A stretch of DNA of 62,450 nucleotides, from assembly GCA_937865685.1 (NCBI GenBank), contig CALMGU010000057.1, forward strand, positions 1 through 62,450, written 5' to 3'. Each line of letters starts with the position of its first letter. Position 1 is the first letter of the stretch. The notes beneath the pieces were generated by a model, which worked only from the letters and a program-made list of their open reading frames with translations, had not been told where the DNA came from and searched no databases. Positions 33,972 to 42,585 of the stretch are shown one piece after another. The position numbers and the translations under genes are program-made. The stretch is from an uncultured Alphaproteobacteria bacterium (lineage in GTDB: Bacteria; Pseudomonadota; Alphaproteobacteria; Micropepsales; Micropepsaceae).

Positions 33972-35237
33972 ATGTCTGAGCAGGACCAGGTCTTCGTCAA
34001 ATGCGCGTGGCGGCTGATTCCGCTGATCATGCTGCTCTACTTCGCCAACATCACCGACCGGGTGAATGTGGGCTTCGCGGCACTCACCATGAACAAGGAT
34101 CTGGGTTTCAGCGCTTCGGTCTATGGCTTCGGCGCCGGCGCCTTCTTCCTCGGGTACGCGCTCTTCCAGATCCCCGCCAATGCGATTCTGGAGCGGGTGG
34201 GCGCGCGGCGCTGGATATTCAGCATCCTTCTGGGTTGGGGTGCGCTGTCCGCCGCCAACAGCCTGGTGACGAACGCTACGCAATTCTACGCGGTCCGCAT
34301 CGCGCTGGGACTGGTCGAAGCTGGTTTCTTCCCGGGCATGATCCTGTATCTCACTTACTGGTTCACCAAGGCCTATCGCGGCCGGTTGGTCGCGATCTTC
34401 ATGGCCGCTTTGCCGCTGGCGAACATCATCGGCGCGCCGCTGTCGAGCGCCATTCTGGGATTGAACGGGATCTTTGGATTCGCGGGCTGGCAATGGCTGT
34501 TCCTGCTGGAGGGTGCGCCCACGATGCTGCTGGCCTTTCTGGTCCTGCGATTCATGCCGGACCGGCCGCAAGCCGCGCCATGGCTCAGTGATGACGAGAA
34601 GACGATCATCGCCACCAGCCTGGCCAATGACGATACGTCCGAACAGACCCGCTTCTGGCCGGCATTGCGGGATCCCCGCGTCTATGCGCTCGGCCTGGTC
34701 TATTTCGGCTATTCCATATCCTTTTACGGCGTGGGCTTGTGGCTGCCGCAAATCGTGCAGGGAATGGGTGTATCCAACCTGATGACCGGCTTTGTCATTG
34801 CACCTGCTTATGTCGTGGCGTTTGTGGCGATGATTCTATGGGGTCGCTCCAGCGACGCGCGAAACGAGCGGGCTTGGCATGTCGCCCTGCCCGCGCTGAT
34901 GATGGTGGCCTCACTTCTGATCGCCAGCCAATCGCAGTCCAATCTGCTCATCTTCATCTGCCTGTCGCTGGTCGTGGTGGGATCGATGGCGTTGCAAGGC
35001 CCTTTCTGGGTCCTGCCGTCCATATTCCTCAGCGGATCGGCGGCGGCAGGCGGCATCGCGCTGATCAACACCATAGGCACTGCAGCGGGCGGTTTTGCCG
35101 GTCCCTATGTCCTGGGATTGCTGCGTGAAGCGACCGGCGGCTATTCCGCCGGCATGCTGGCTCTGGCGCTGGGGCCATTGCTGACCGCGAGTATCGTGCT
35201 GTTTCTGGGACGCCAATTGGGCAAGCGGGCGATCTGA
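33972..35237 (+). CDS. MFS transporter, anion:cation symporter (ACS) family
   Basis: The 421-residue protein has 12 membrane segments. The ACS signature is visible at the start (FVKCAWRLIPLIMLLYFANI, TDRVNVGFAALTMNKDLGF), followed by FFLGYALFQIPANAILERVG and the R-G-R loop (FTKAYRGRLVAIFMA). ACS transporters carry sugar acids, phthalate, tartrate and similar organic anions with protons. It has a strong G-rich ribosome site. Divergent pairing with the secreted hydrolase suggests that the two act on one substrate, such as an ester releasing an organic acid; this is inference. Confidence 0.93.
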   Translation: MSEQDQVFVKCAWRLIPLIMLLYFANITDRVNVGFAALTMNKDLGFSASVYGFGAGAFFLGYALFQIPANAILERVGARRWIFSILLGWGALSAANSLVTNATQFYAVRIALGLVEAGFFPGMILYLTYWFTKAYRGRLVAIFMAALPLANIIGAPLSSAILGLNGIFGFAGWQWLFLLEGAPTMLLAFLVLRFMPDRPQAAPWLSDDEKTIIATSLANDDTSEQTRFWPALRDPRVYALGLVYFGYSISFYGVGLWLPQIVQGMGVSNLMTGFVIAPAYVVAFVAMILWGRSSDARNERAWHVALPALMMVASLLIASQSQSNLLIFICLSLVVVGSMALQGPFWVLPSIFLSGSAAAGGIALINTIGTAAGGFAGPYVLGLLREATGGYSAGMLALALGPLLTASIVLFLGRQLGKRAI

Positions 35238-35390
35238 GTCGCCAGATCGCGGCCCATTGTACGAATTTGCACCTGCAATGATGCGTTAACGATAGCAAAA
35301 ATTTCCGCCTGCCAACGGGAAAGCATTCCTTCCTGCTTCGTTGTCTTTCCGAAGAAAAGCGCGCAGTCCGCGCGCGTGAAGGAGACTTCG

Positions 35391-36026
35391 ATGAACAATT
35401 TCATGCGTAATGCGCTTGTTGCAACGCTGCTCGGTAGCGCTGCCTTGATCGCCGCGCCTGCTTCAGCGCAGGTTCTAGGCGGCGCGGGCGGCGGCCTGGG
35501 TGGAACGGTCGGCGGTATTGGTGGTTCGGCCGGCGGAATGGCCAATGGCGGTTTGAACGGCGTGCCGATGACCACGACCCGCGGCATCAGCGGGCGGGCA
35601 GCCGGCTCTGCGACAGGCTCTGCCACGACACCTTCCACAGCGCCGGTGACCGGCGCGGCCGCGAATGCAACCGGCAAAGCAGAGCAGTCCGCCAATCGTG
35701 CAACGGATGCGACAGAACAAAAGGCGCAGGCCGCGCAGAATGGCGCGGCAAACACGCTCAACAACACGGCTTCGGCGGGTGCAAACGGTTCGGCCAATGC
35801 CAGCGCCATGGGACAAAGCGCGGGCGCGTCGGGTGGAGCATCGACGCCGGGCGCAACGGGAACGGCGGCGGGGACGACGCAGCATGCCATGGGCATGGCC
35901 AATAGCGGCCGCAACCAGTCGGAAGCGGCGACCAACGATGCTCAATCCCAGGCCGCGCGGGATCTGAATCAGCAGCCCTCGGCCTCCGCTTCGGTCAATG
36001 GCTCGGCCAGCAGCAACATGAAATAA
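35391..36026 (+). CDS. exported low-complexity Ala/Gly/Ser/Asn-rich protein
   Basis: The 211-residue protein starts at the ATG at 35391 with a good ribosome site (AAGGAG). The signal peptide is MNNFMRNALVATLLGSAALI, then AAPASAQ. A glycine-rich part (GGAGGGLGGTVGGIGGSAGG) is followed by a long Ala/Asn/Ser/Thr/Gln-rich disordered tail without cysteine or clear repeats. Such proteins are common in alphaproteobacteria and are sometimes annotated as hypothetical cell-envelope proteins. No function is known to me. A terminator pair follows directly, so it is a single-gene unit. Confidence 0.8.
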   Translation: MNNFMRNALVATLLGSAALIAAPASAQVLGGAGGGLGGTVGGIGGSAGGMANGGLNGVPMTTTRGISGRAAGSATGSATTPSTAPVTGAAANATGKAEQSANRATDATEQKAQAAQNGAANTLNNTASAGANGSANASAMGQSAGASGGASTPGATGTAAGTTQHAMGMANSGRNQSEAATNDAQSQAARDLNQQPSASASVNGSASSNMK

Positions 36027-36028
36027 AA

Positions 36029-36046
36029 CCCCGCCACACGGGGCTT
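36029..36046 (+). terminator. short terminator hairpin after the low-complexity protein
   Basis: CCCCG (36029-36033) and CGGGG (36039-36043) form a five-bp stem with an A-run before it and CTTT after it. It begins three bases after the stop codon. It is weaker than the hairpin that follows. Confidence 0.55.
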
Positions 36047-36070
36047 TCATGGGCCCCGCTGCGGAAGAAG

Positions 36071-36104
36071 GCGGCCGGATGTTCGCGCATCCGGCCGCTT
36101 TTCT
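36071..36104 (+). terminator. strong intrinsic terminator before the acyl-CoA dehydrogenase
   Basis: GCGGCCGGATG (36071-36081) mirrors CATCCGGCCGC (36088-36098) perfectly, with a six-base loop and TTTTCTATT after it. It ends transcription coming from the low-complexity protein gene, 49 bases before the next start codon. Confidence 0.88.
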
Positions 36105-36152
36105 ATTGCCGAGGTCCGGCGTAAAAAAGCGGTCTGTCGGAAGGACCTTAGC

Positions 36153-37955
36153 ATGCCGATCTATCGCGCCCCGGTTGAAGACTACCGTTTCCTCATTCAC
36201 GAATTCCTGGAAGCCGAAAAGCATCGCGACTTGCCGCAATTCGAAGATCTTGCGCCCGATCTGATTGACGACATCCTGGCGAATGCCGGCAAGCTCTGTG
36301 AGGAAGTGCTGCAGCCCATCAACCAGTCGGGCGACGAGGAAGGCTGCCATTTCGAGAATGGCGTGGTGCGCACGCCCAAGGGCTTCAAGGAAGCCTATCG
36401 CGCCTATAGCGAAGGCGGCTGGGGCGGGCTTTCCGCGCCCGCCGAATATGGCGGATCGGACATGCCGACCGTGATGAGCATGGCGGTGGGCGAAATGGCG
36501 ATGGCCGCCAACCAGTCCTTGGCCATGTATCCCGGCCTCACCTCCGCCGCCTATGGCGCCTTGATCGCCACCGGGGCGGACTGGATGAAGCAGCATCTGG
36601 TGCCCAGGATGGTGTCCGGCGAATGGGCCGGCACGATGTGCCTGACGGAATCGGGCTGCGGCACCGATCTGCGCCTGATGAAGACCAAAGCGGTGGAACA
36701 GCCGGACGGCACCTATCGCATCACCGGCACCAAGATTTTCATTTCCGGCGGCGACCAGGATCTCACCGACAACATCATCCATATGGTGATCGCCAAGATC
36801 CCGGATGCGGACGGCAAGATTCATGACGACCTCTCCACCGTGAATTTCTTCATGGTGCCGAAATTCCTGGTGACCGAAGACGGCACCATGGGCGCCCGCA
36901 ACGGCGTCTCCGTGGGCGGCATCGAGCACAAGATGGGGATCAAGGGCCAGGCCACCTGCGTGCTCAATTTCGACAATGCCATTGCCTGGCGGCTGGGCCC
37001 CAAGCCCGAACCGCTCAAGCCCGGTGAAAAGCGCTCCGCCTCCGCCGGGATGGCCGGCATGTTCGGCATGATGAACGCGGCGCGGTTGGGCGTGGGCGTG
37101 CAAGGCATCGCCATCGGCGATGTCGCCTACCAGAACGGCTATGCCTATGCCCATGAGCGACGCGTAGGTCATGCGCTGACAGGTCCTGTCGAACCCGATC
37201 AGCCCGCCGACCTGGAAATCGTCCATCCCGACGTCAAACGCATGCTGCTGCACAGCCGCGCCTTCGTGGAAGGCGCGCGGGCGCTGGCTTGCTGGACCGC
37301 CTTCAACATGTCGGTCAGCCATTCCAAGCGCGGGGATGCGCCGATCGCCGGACTCCTCGCCGATTTGATGACTCCGGTCTTGAAGGCCTTCTGCACCGAC
37401 ATGGGCTTCGAGGCGGCTAACCTCGCCATGCAATGCTATGGCGGCCATGGCTATATCCGCGACAATGGCGTGGAGCAGTTCGTCCGCGACGGCCGCATCA
37501 ACCAGACTTACGAAGGCGCCAATGGCGTGCAGGCGATGGATCTGGTGGGCCGAAAGCTTGGCCGCAAAGGCGGCGCCGCGCCGCTGGCCTTGTTCGGCGC
37601 CTTGACCGGCTGGCTGGCGGAGAATGAGAAGGACGAAGCGCTGGCGCCCTATACCAAAGGCTTGAAGCGCGGCGTCGAAAACCTGCAGGCCGCCACCATG
37701 TGGCTGGCGCAGAACGGACTCAAGAATCCCAACGACGCGGGCGCGGGCGCGTCCGACTATCTGAGGCTGATGGGCATTGTGATGCTGGCCTGGATGTGGG
37801 CCCGCATCGCCAAGCTGTCTATCGGCAAGGATACGCGCTTCCACAAGGAGAAGCTGATCTCGGCCCGCTACTGGATGGAACGCATGGTGCCCGAATGCGC
37901 ATTGCTGCTCGAGCGCATCCAGGCAGGCAGCACCAATCTGATGGAGTTCGCTTAA
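36153..37955 (+). CDS. acyl-CoA dehydrogenase (long form)
   Basis: The 600-residue flavoenzyme is of the long acyl-CoA dehydrogenase type used in fatty-acid oxidation, with the extra C-terminal domain of about 130 residues seen in FadE5/DmdC-like members. Visible features are MCLTESGCGTDLRLMKTKA (FAD and substrate binding), RITGTKIFISGGDQ, QCYGGHGYIRDNGVEQFVRD, and the catalytic Glu454 in INQTYEGANGVQAMDLVGRK. It introduces the alpha-beta double bond into acyl-CoA and passes electrons to ETF. It starts at an ATG with AAGGA and overlaps the convergent DUF167 gene by four bases. Confidence 0.95.
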   Translation: MPIYRAPVEDYRFLIHEFLEAEKHRDLPQFEDLAPDLIDDILANAGKLCEEVLQPINQSGDEEGCHFENGVVRTPKGFKEAYRAYSEGGWGGLSAPAEYGGSDMPTVMSMAVGEMAMAANQSLAMYPGLTSAAYGALIATGADWMKQHLVPRMVSGEWAGTMCLTESGCGTDLRLMKTKAVEQPDGTYRITGTKIFISGGDQDLTDNIIHMVIAKIPDADGKIHDDLSTVNFFMVPKFLVTEDGTMGARNGVSVGGIEHKMGIKGQATCVLNFDNAIAWRLGPKPEPLKPGEKRSASAGMAGMFGMMNAARLGVGVQGIAIGDVAYQNGYAYAHERRVGHALTGPVEPDQPADLEIVHPDVKRMLLHSRAFVEGARALACWTAFNMSVSHSKRGDAPIAGLLADLMTPVLKAFCTDMGFEAANLAMQCYGGHGYIRDNGVEQFVRDGRINQTYEGANGVQAMDLVGRKLGRKGGAAPLALFGALTGWLAENEKDEALAPYTKGLKRGVENLQAATMWLAQNGLKNPNDAGAGASDYLRLMGIVMLAWMWARIAKLSIGKDTRFHKEKLISARYWMERMVPECALLLERIQAGSTNLMEFA

Positions 37956-38257
37956 ATCAGGTCGTCGAGACGGGCGGCCAAAACGTCTGGCTTGCCGGCG
38001 ATCTCCAGGATCTTGAGCCGCCCCGTTTCGCCGGAGCGGATGGCGATGTCCTTCTTGCGCACCGACAATATCTCGGCAAGAAAATCAATCATCGCCTGGT
38101 TGGCGGCGCCCTCCACCGGCGGCGCGGTCAGGCGGATGCGCAGGACAGACCGGCCATCGGCATCTTGGCCGATTCCGTCTATTCCGTCGCGGCTGGCACG
38201 CGGTGTGAGGCGGATTGCCAGCCGGATGCCGTCAGCCGTGACGCTATAGGGCTTCAT
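37952..38257 (-). CDS. DUF167 (YggU) family protein
   Basis: The 101-residue protein shows the DUF167 hallmarks: IRLTPRASRDGIDGI, LRIRLTAPPVEGAANQAMID and SVRKKDIAIRSGETGRLKIL. The fold is known from structures but the function is not. The start overlaps the mfd stop as ATGA, so it is translated with mfd. Its own stop overlaps that of the convergent acyl-CoA dehydrogenase by four bases. Confidence 0.9.
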   Translation of the reverse strand: MKPYSVTADGIRLAIRLTPRASRDGIDGIGQDADGRSVLRIRLTAPPVEGAANQAMIDFLAEILSVRKKDIAIRSGETGRLKILEIAGKPDVLAARLDDLI

Positions 38258-41200
38258 GCCGCCTTGGCGATAGTGGCCAGTTGCGACAGTAGCGCTTTGG
38301 CGCCCTTGAGGCGGTCATCCGGCGTTGGCCAGTCGCGCGTCACCACGATCTTCTGGTCGGGCCTGACCTTCATGGTGCCGCTATGCTGGTTGATCAGCTT
38401 GATCAGCGCCACCGGATTGGCGAAGGCGTTGTTGCGGAAGGCGATGGTGCCGCCCTTGGGGCCGGCATCGATCTTCTCCACCCCAGCCGCCAGCGCCAGC
38501 TGTTTGATCGCCACGATCTCGAACAGATGCGCGACTTCTTCCGGCAGCGGGCCGAAACGGTCGATCAGTTCGGCGGCGAAGGCGTCGATATCGCTGCGCG
38601 TCTCCAGCCCCGACAGGCGGCGATAAAGCGACATGCGGACATTGAGATCGGCAACATAGCTTTCCGGGATCAGCACGGAGGCGCCCAGATTGATCGCGGG
38701 CGACCATTGGTCGTCCATCGCGCCGCCATCGCCGCCTTCGCGCATGGAGGATACCGCCTCTTCCAGCATCTCCTGATAAAGCTCGATACCGACTTCCCGG
38801 ACATGGCCGGACTGTTCCTCACCCAGAAGATTGCCGGCGCCGCGAATATCCATGTCGTGGCTGGCGACGGAGAAGCCCGCGCCCAGCTGGTCCAGCGATT
38901 GCAGCACTTCCAGCCGCCGCGTCGCCGTGTCGGTCAGTTTCTTGTCTTGCGGGGTCGTCAGATAGGCATAGGCGCGGGCCTTGGAACGGCCGATGCGGCC
39001 CCGGATTTGATAAAGCTGCGACAGGCCGAACATGTCGGCGCGCTGCACGATCATGGTGTTGGCAGTGGGGATGTCGAGGCCCGATTCCACGATATTGGTG
39101 GAGATCAGCACATCGATTTTGCGTTCGTAAAAGGCCGTCATCACCTCTTCCAGCAGCGTGGGACTCATCTGGCCATGGGCCACCGCCGTCTTCACTTCCG
39201 GCACCGTCGCTTTCAGGAAGGCTTCGGAATCCCGAAGGTCGGCGATGCGCGGCGCCACGAAGAAGGACTGGCCGCCGCGATAATGCTCGCGCAGCAGCGC
39301 CTCGCGCACCACCAGAGGATCGAACGGGGTCACAAAAGTGCGCACCGCCAGCCGGTCCACCGGCGGGGTCGTAATCAACGACAGGTCACGCACGCCAGAC
39401 AGCGCCAGCTGCAAGGTGCGCGGGATAGGTGTCGCGGTGAGTGTGAGGACATGGACATCGGCCTTGAGATTCTTCAGCCGCTCCTTGTGCACCACGCCGA
39501 AATGCTGCTCTTCATCGACGATCACCAGGCCCAGCCGCTTGAAGGTGATGCTTTCAGCCAGAAGCGCATGGGTGCCCACCACCACATCGACCGTGCCCTC
39601 GCCCAGCGCTACCTTGGTCTCGCGCGCTTCCTTGGCGTCCACGAAACGGGAAAGCTGCCGCACCTTCAGCGGAAAACCCGCAAAACGTTCCGCGAAGCCC
39701 CGATAATGCTGCCGCGCCAGCAAAGTGGTGGGCACCACCACCGCCACCTGCTCGCCCGCCATGGCGGCGACGAAAGCGGTGCGCAGCGCCACCTCGGTCT
39801 TGCCGAAGCCCACATCGCCGCACACCAGCCGGTCCATCGGCCGTCCCTTGCCCAGATCGGCGATCGCCTCGGCGATGGCTTTCTCCTGGTCCTCCGTCTC
39901 CTGGTAGGGAAAGCGGGCGCAGAATTCATCATAGAGGCCATGCGGCGGCTCGACCGGCGGCAGGGATTTCAGTTCGCGCGCGGCGGCGATGCGGATCAGC
40001 TCGGCGGCGATGGCCCGCACCCGCTCCTTCATCTTGGCTTTGCGCTGCTGCCAGCCCGCGCCGCCCAGCCGGTCCAGCTGCGCGGCTTCGTCCGAGCCGT
40101 AGCGGGTCAGGAGTTCGATATTCTCCACCGGCAGGAAGAGCTTGCCTCCGTCATACTGGATTTCCAGGCAGTCGTGCGGCGCGCCCAGCGCCTCGATCGC
40201 CTTGAGGCCCAGATAGCGGCCCACGCCATGCTCGATATGCGTGACCAGATCGCCGGGCGCGAGCGACGAGGCTTCGGAGAGGAAATTCTGTGAGCGGCGT
40301 TGGCGGGACTGTGCCCGCACCATGCGGTCGCCCAGCACATCCTGTTCGCTGATCACGGCGAAATCGGGAGTCTCGAAGCCGTGCTCGATGCCGAGGCAGG
40401 CAAGGCCGGTGGCCCGTGCATCCAGCTTCAACGCATCCGGCCAACTCTCCACCCGCCGGATCGCGGTGACGCCATGATCGGACAAGACCCCGCCCATGCG
40501 TTCCGCCGAACCATCGGTCCAGCTGGCCACCAGCACGCGTTTGCCGCCGCTCTGCAGGGCCAGCAGATGATCCGCGGCGGCCTGAAAGACATTGAGGCTT
40601 CCACCTGTCCGCTCGGGCGCGAAATCCCGGCCCTGCCGGCCGCCAGCATCCATGCTGGTCTTGCCTTCCGGGGCCTGGAACGGCGTGAGGTCGCGGACCA
40701 GATGCCGCGCCAACGCCGCTTTCCACTCACCGTCATCCAAATAAAGCGTGCCCACCTTCAGCGGCTTGTAGGGAACGGCTTTCACCCGGGCATCGGGATC
40801 CTGACGGCGAAGCTGGTCGCGGGTGTCGTAACATTCCAACACCAGTTCCATGCGGGCGGTCTTGGCTTCCTCGACCTGATGGCCAAGCATGATCAAGCAT
40901 CGCGGCAGATAATCGAACAGCGTGTTGAGGCCGTCGTAGAAAAGCGGCAGCCAATGCTCCATGCCCTGCGCCTTGCGGCCGGCGCTGACGCTTTCGTACA
41001 GTGGATCGTCGCCCGACGGCCCAAAGGCCGCGACATAACCGGCACGAAAACGGCTGATGGCTTCGGCGTCGAGCGGCGCTTCGCTGGCGGGCAAGAGTTC
41101 GATCCCCGCCACACTGTCACGGGACAATTGGGTGACCGGATCGAAGGTGCGGATCGCATCCAGAGTCTCGCCGAAAAAATCCAACCGCAGCGGATCTTCG

Positions 41201-41727
41201 GTTCCCGGCGGCCACAGATCGACAATGCCGCCCCGCAAGGCGAAGTCGCCGGGATCGCGCACGGTGCCCGCCCTGGCATAGCCATTGCCCGCCAGAAATG
41301 TGACCAGCGCGTCGCGGGCGATCTCTTCCTCCACCTTGGCGATGAAACTGGCTTTCTCAATCGCCGCCCGCGGCGGCACCCGCTGCAGGACCGCCGCGAT
41401 GCTAGTGACAATCAGGGCGGGCCCTTCAATGCCCTTGGTCAGCGCCGCCAAGGTCGCCAGCCGCGCGCTCTCGACATCGGATTTGGGCGAGACCCGGTCA
41501 TATGGAAGACAATCCCACGCCGGAAACGGCAGCTGGCGAAGGTCCGGCGCGAAAAACGTGACGGCGGCAGCAAAAGCTTCCGCCTGGGCCTCGTCGCTGG
41601 CGACGAACAGCACCAGGCCGCCCCGGCGCCGGGCCGCTTCTGCGGCCAGCCAGGCGTCATAGCCGGCTGGCGCGCCCGAGACCGTGAGCCGCCCATCGGC
41701 CTTGGCCAGATAATCTATCCGTTCCAC
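38254..41727 (-). CDS. mfd: transcription-repair coupling factor Mfd
   Basis: Mfd removes RNA polymerase stalled at DNA lesions and recruits UvrA. The 1157-residue protein has the expected order: UvrB-homology modules at the N-terminus (LPFPAWDCLPYDRVSPKSDV, DPGDFALRGGIVDLWPPG), the polymerase-binding CarD-like domain (LAPGDLVTHIEHGVGRYLGL), and a RecG-like helicase core with Walker A CGDVGFGKTEVAL and the DEEQH box VIVDEEQHFG. The TRG region ends the core. The start codon is GTG at 41727, 13 bases inside the end of sdhE, so the two are coupled. The order sdhE-mfd next to recG is typical of alphaproteobacteria. Confidence 0.96.
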   Translation of the reverse strand: MERIDYLAKADGRLTVSGAPAGYDAWLAAEAARRRGGLVLFVASDEAQAEAFAAAVTFFAPDLRQLPFPAWDCLPYDRVSPKSDVESARLATLAALTKGIEGPALIVTSIAAVLQRVPPRAAIEKASFIAKVEEEIARDALVTFLAGNGYARAGTVRDPGDFALRGGIVDLWPPGTEDPLRLDFFGETLDAIRTFDPVTQLSRDSVAGIELLPASEAPLDAEAISRFRAGYVAAFGPSGDDPLYESVSAGRKAQGMEHWLPLFYDGLNTLFDYLPRCLIMLGHQVEEAKTARMELVLECYDTRDQLRRQDPDARVKAVPYKPLKVGTLYLDDGEWKAALARHLVRDLTPFQAPEGKTSMDAGGRQGRDFAPERTGGSLNVFQAAADHLLALQSGGKRVLVASWTDGSAERMGGVLSDHGVTAIRRVESWPDALKLDARATGLACLGIEHGFETPDFAVISEQDVLGDRMVRAQSRQRRSQNFLSEASSLAPGDLVTHIEHGVGRYLGLKAIEALGAPHDCLEIQYDGGKLFLPVENIELLTRYGSDEAAQLDRLGGAGWQQRKAKMKERVRAIAAELIRIAAARELKSLPPVEPPHGLYDEFCARFPYQETEDQEKAIAEAIADLGKGRPMDRLVCGDVGFGKTEVALRTAFVAAMAGEQVAVVVPTTLLARQHYRGFAERFAGFPLKVRQLSRFVDAKEARETKVALGEGTVDVVVGTHALLAESITFKRLGLVIVDEEQHFGVVHKERLKNLKADVHVLTLTATPIPRTLQLALSGVRDLSLITTPPVDRLAVRTFVTPFDPLVVREALLREHYRGGQSFFVAPRIADLRDSEAFLKATVPEVKTAVAHGQMSPTLLEEVMTAFYERKIDVLISTNIVESGLDIPTANTMIVQRADMFGLSQLYQIRGRIGRSKARAYAYLTTPQDKKLTDTATRRLEVLQSLDQLGAGFSVASHDMDIRGAGNLLGEEQSGHVREVGIELYQEMLEEAVSSMREGGDGGAMDDQWSPAINLGASVLIPESYVADLNVRMSLYRRLSGLETRSDIDAFAAELIDRFGPLPEEVAHLFEIVAIKQLALAAGVEKIDAGPKGGTIAFRNNAFANPVALIKLINQHSGTMKVRPDQKIVVTRDWPTPDDRLKGAKALLSQLATIAKAA

Positions 41728-42011
41728 ACATGCCCCTTGCGGCCGCAGACAGCCTTCAATCCCGCAAAGACGGGATTGTCATATTCAGGGGGTACCGGCT
41801 CGGCCCCGCGCAGCCAGGCATAGACCTCCTGGTCCGGCGCGGTCAGCAGGGCCTCGAATTGATCGAGGCCCGCCGCATCAAGTTCCCAAAGCGCGGCCTC
41901 GGCATAGGCGCCGAAGATCAAGTCGACCTCTTTGAAGCCGCGCCGTTGTGCCCGAAACAATAGCCGTTTGCGGCGGTTCTCCGAAGAGCCACCTTTTTCC
42001 CTGTCATCCAT
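41715..42011 (-). CDS. sdhE: succinate dehydrogenase assembly factor SdhE
   Basis: The 98-residue protein belongs to the SdhE/Sdh5 family, which attaches FAD covalently to succinate dehydrogenase. The conserved RGxxE motif is present as RRGFKEVDLIFG, and the family tail reads FEALLTAPDQEVYAWL. It overlaps mfd by 13 bases. In many alphaproteobacteria sdhE is directly divergent from recG; here two heptose genes lie between them. Confidence 0.93.
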   Translation of the reverse strand: MDDREKGGSSENRRKRLLFRAQRRGFKEVDLIFGAYAEAALWELDAAGLDQFEALLTAPDQEVYAWLRGAEPVPPEYDNPVFAGLKAVCGRKGHVWNG

Positions 42012-42051
42012 GCGCGGGATATAGCGTTGGAGGCTGTTGGGGACAATGGCC

Positions 42052-42585
42052 TTAGCGGCCCATGCCGCGCTCTTTCAACGCCTCGGTCACAAGCAGGTTG
42101 AGGTCCCCGCCCGAATAAAGATACGCGCCGATGGATGCGCCAGCGGCGGCCTCAAGATCGCTATCCCGGTCGCCCACCAGAAAGCTTCGGGACGCATCCA
42201 CGGGCCAGCGCGCCAACAGATCCAGGATCATGCCAGGGTTCGGCTTGCGATACGCGGAGTCCTGCCGATAGGCCGTCAATTTCGCGTCCGGATGAAAGGG
42301 GCAATAAACAAATTCGTCGATATGAGCGCCTTGCTTCGCCAGTTCCACCTCCATGTGGCGGTGAAAGATATCGACATCCTTTTCGCCATAATGGCCATGT
42401 CCCACGCCGGCCTGGTTGGTCACAACGAATGCATACCAGCCCGCCTCATTGACCGCCCTGACGGCGGCAATAGCACCCTCATTCCAGCGCAGATCATCCG
42501 GACGATGCGTATAGCCTTCATCAACATTCAATACGCCGTCACGATCGAAGAACACGGCGGGACGTACTACCTTGCGCATCGGCAA
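42052..42585 (-). CDS. gmhB: GmhB-like HAD phosphatase (heptose 1,7-bisphosphate 7-phosphatase family)
   Basis: The 177-residue HAD enzyme has the nucleophile motif FFDRDGVLNVDEG (Asp14, Asp16), the second motif FVVTNQAGVG, and the third and fourth parts in RKPNPGMILDLLARW and FLVGDRDSDLEAA. GmhB removes the 7-phosphate from D-glycero-D-manno-heptose bisphosphate on the way to LPS or glycoprotein heptose. Only half of the usual zinc site is kept: Cys95 and His98 (YCPFHPD) are there, but the expected second cysteine pair just before RKP is Ser110 and Tyr112. It may be a zinc-free variant or act on a different sugar. It lies directly after a gmhA-like gene with no gap. Confidence 0.87.
   Translation of the reverse strand: MPMRKVVRPAVFFDRDGVLNVDEGYTHRPDDLRWNEGAIAAVRAVNEAGWYAFVVTNQAGVGHGHYGEKDVDIFHRHMEVELAKQGAHIDEFVYCPFHPDAKLTAYRQDSAYRKPNPGMILDLLARWPVDASRSFLVGDRDSDLEAAAGASIGAYLYSGGDLNLLVTEALKERGMGR

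Noticed and set aside
35475..37844. A 789-codon minus-strand frame opposite the acyl-CoA dehydrogenase
   Set aside because: Antisense to a clear acyl-CoA dehydrogenase and to the low-complexity protein; composition typical of shadow frames.
38383..40293. A 636-codon plus-strand frame opposite mfd
   Set aside because: Antisense shadow of a well conserved Mfd.
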